From the NCBI GenBank assembly GCA_020430005.1, contig JAGQKQ010000101.1, positions 1 to 6,606 of the forward strand: a stretch of DNA of 6,606 nucleotides. Reading direction: 5' to 3'. Position 1 is the stretch's first letter. The number at the start of each line of letters is the position of its first letter. Below the pieces are notes generated by a model. It was given only the letters and a program-made list of their open reading frames with translations. It was not told where the DNA came from and did not search any database. This document shows, one piece after another, positions 5,849-6,606 of the stretch. This DNA is from Candidatus Omnitrophota bacterium (GTDB taxonomy: Bacteria; Omnitrophota; Gorgyraeia; Zapsychrales; Zapsychraceae). A program made the position numbers and the translations under genes.

Positions 5849-6606
5849 TTGATTCCTTACATTGCCAATACTGATAAAAATGTCGAAGAGATGCTGAAGG
5901 TCATCGGTGTTGCATCATTCGACGATCTTTTTCGGGACATTCAACCGCATCAGCGTCCCAAATCTTTTGACCTGCCGCAGGGAAAATCTGAATTTGAAGT
6001 TTTGGAGTACATTAAAAAGATTGCCGGAAAGAATTCTTCCGACTTAATTTCCTTTATCGGCGGCGGATATTATGATCATTATGTTCCGTCTGCTGTTACC
6101 GCATTAATTTCCCGTGGAGAATTTTACACAGCCTACACGCCTTATCAGCCGGAATGTTCTCAAGGAACGTTACAGGCCCTTTACGAATATCAAAGTTCTA
6201 TCTGCACATTAACAGGGATGGAAGTGGCCAATGCGTCTTTATACGACGGGGGAACAGCTCTTTATGAAGCGGCCTTGATGGCCTTTCGTATTACTAAACG
6301 TAATAAAATTGTTATTGATAGCGGTGTGAATCCAATTTACCGGAAAATTCTCCGGTCTTACACAAGCAATCTGGATTTTCAATTTGCCGAAACACCCGTG
6401 GCTCATGGGCAGGCGGTTCGGGAAGAAATTACAAAATTATTGGATGAAGACACCGCCGCTATTATTTTGCAAAATCCCAATTTTTTTGGAACGGTTGACG
6501 ATTTTACCGATATTGCCGAAGAAGCGCACAAGAAAGGTGTTCTGGTCATTATCAGCACCTATCCAATATCATTGGGTATGCTGAAAACACCGGGAGAGAT
6601 GGGAGC
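5849..6606 (+). CDS. gcvPA: Glycine dehydrogenase (decarboxylating) subunit 1, 5' part
   Basis: This is the N-terminal half of the split P protein, which decarboxylates glycine with PLP and loads the aminomethyl group onto lipoyl-GcvH; the subunit usually has about 440-450 residues, and 252 codons are present before the window ends. Signatures, counted from TTG 5849: IPYIANTDKNVEEMLKVIGV (2-21), SFIGGGYYDHYVPSAV, TAYTPYQPECSQGTLQALYE, TGMEVANASLYDGGTALYEA and LQNPNFFGTVDDF. The frame is open upstream to a TAA at 5804-5806, but TTG 5849 is the only ATG, GTG or TTG start that keeps the conserved N-terminus; only a weak purine stretch (5831-5838) precedes it. The next in-frame ATG, at 5891, would cut off the family's N-terminal motif. 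The PLP-binding Lys belongs to subunit 2, expected just downstream. Confidence 0.93.
   Translation, partial: MIPYIANTDKNVEEMLKVIGVASFDDLFRDIQPHQRPKSFDLPQGKSEFEVLEYIKKIAGKNSSDLISFIGGGYYDHYVPSAVTALISRGEFYTAYTPYQPECSQGTLQALYEYQSSICTLTGMEVANASLYDGGTALYEAALMAFRITKRNKIVIDSGVNPIYRKILRSYTSNLDFQFAETPVAHGQAVREEITKLLDEDTAAIILQNPNFFGTVDDFTDIAEEAHKKGVLVIISTYPISLGMLKTPGEMG

Noticed and set aside
6384..6584. Open frame of 66 codons on the + strand
   Set aside because: It is an out-of-frame shadow within gcvPA, whose conserved motifs run through this stretch in another frame.
1..6606. CRISPR array, insertion sequence, toxin-antitoxin or defence system
   Set aside because: No regularly spaced repeats, transposase, integrase or defence-gene motifs are visible on either strand.

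Overview
The window is a moderately AT-rich (roughly 42-44% GC by eye), densely packed bacterial segment with every recognisable gene on the + strand. Lineage clues are weak: a glycine-cleavage operon of the split-P type (gcvT-gcvH-gcvPA), an Arg tRNA with anticodon UCG and no encoded CCA end, and few strong Shine-Dalgarno sequences. I would guess an uncultured or environmental bacterium, but the sequence does not fix the phylum.

Layout. (1) 1-486: the C-terminal 161 residues of an Nramp-type divalent-metal transporter, cut by the window edge. (2) 499-2319 and 2303-3811: two large polytopic membrane proteins overlapping by 17 bp. The first has the hallmarks of a GT-C (PMT/ArnT-like) glycosyltransferase with an extra N-terminal membrane region and a soluble C-terminal domain. 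The second is a more diverged GT-C-like protein with an Asp-Glu pair in its first outer loop. (3) 3821-4281: a non-coding stretch holding a good sigma70-type promoter, a tRNA-Arg(UCG) at 3944-4017, a hairpin-rich tract with a likely terminator, an exact 12-bp repeat of the tRNA 3' end 118 bp downstream, and a second structured and promoter-bearing stretch before gcvT. (4) 4282-6606: gcvT, gcvH and the start of gcvPA, cut by the right edge.

How the genes work together. GcvT (aminomethyltransferase), GcvH (lipoyl carrier) and GcvPA (half of the PLP decarboxylase) are three parts of the glycine cleavage system, which feeds one-carbon units to tetrahydrofolate; gcvPB probably follows just outside the window. 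The two GT-C-like proteins are probably co-translated and may serve one cell-surface glycan pathway, presumably using polyprenyl-phosphate sugars. The metal transporter has no evident link to them beyond co-orientation.

The protein genes are mostly known families. The least explained part is the 264-bp interval between the tRNA and gcvT, with its tRNA-end repeat, competing hairpins and dyad-overlapped promoter. I found no defence system, CRISPR array, insertion sequence or integrase.
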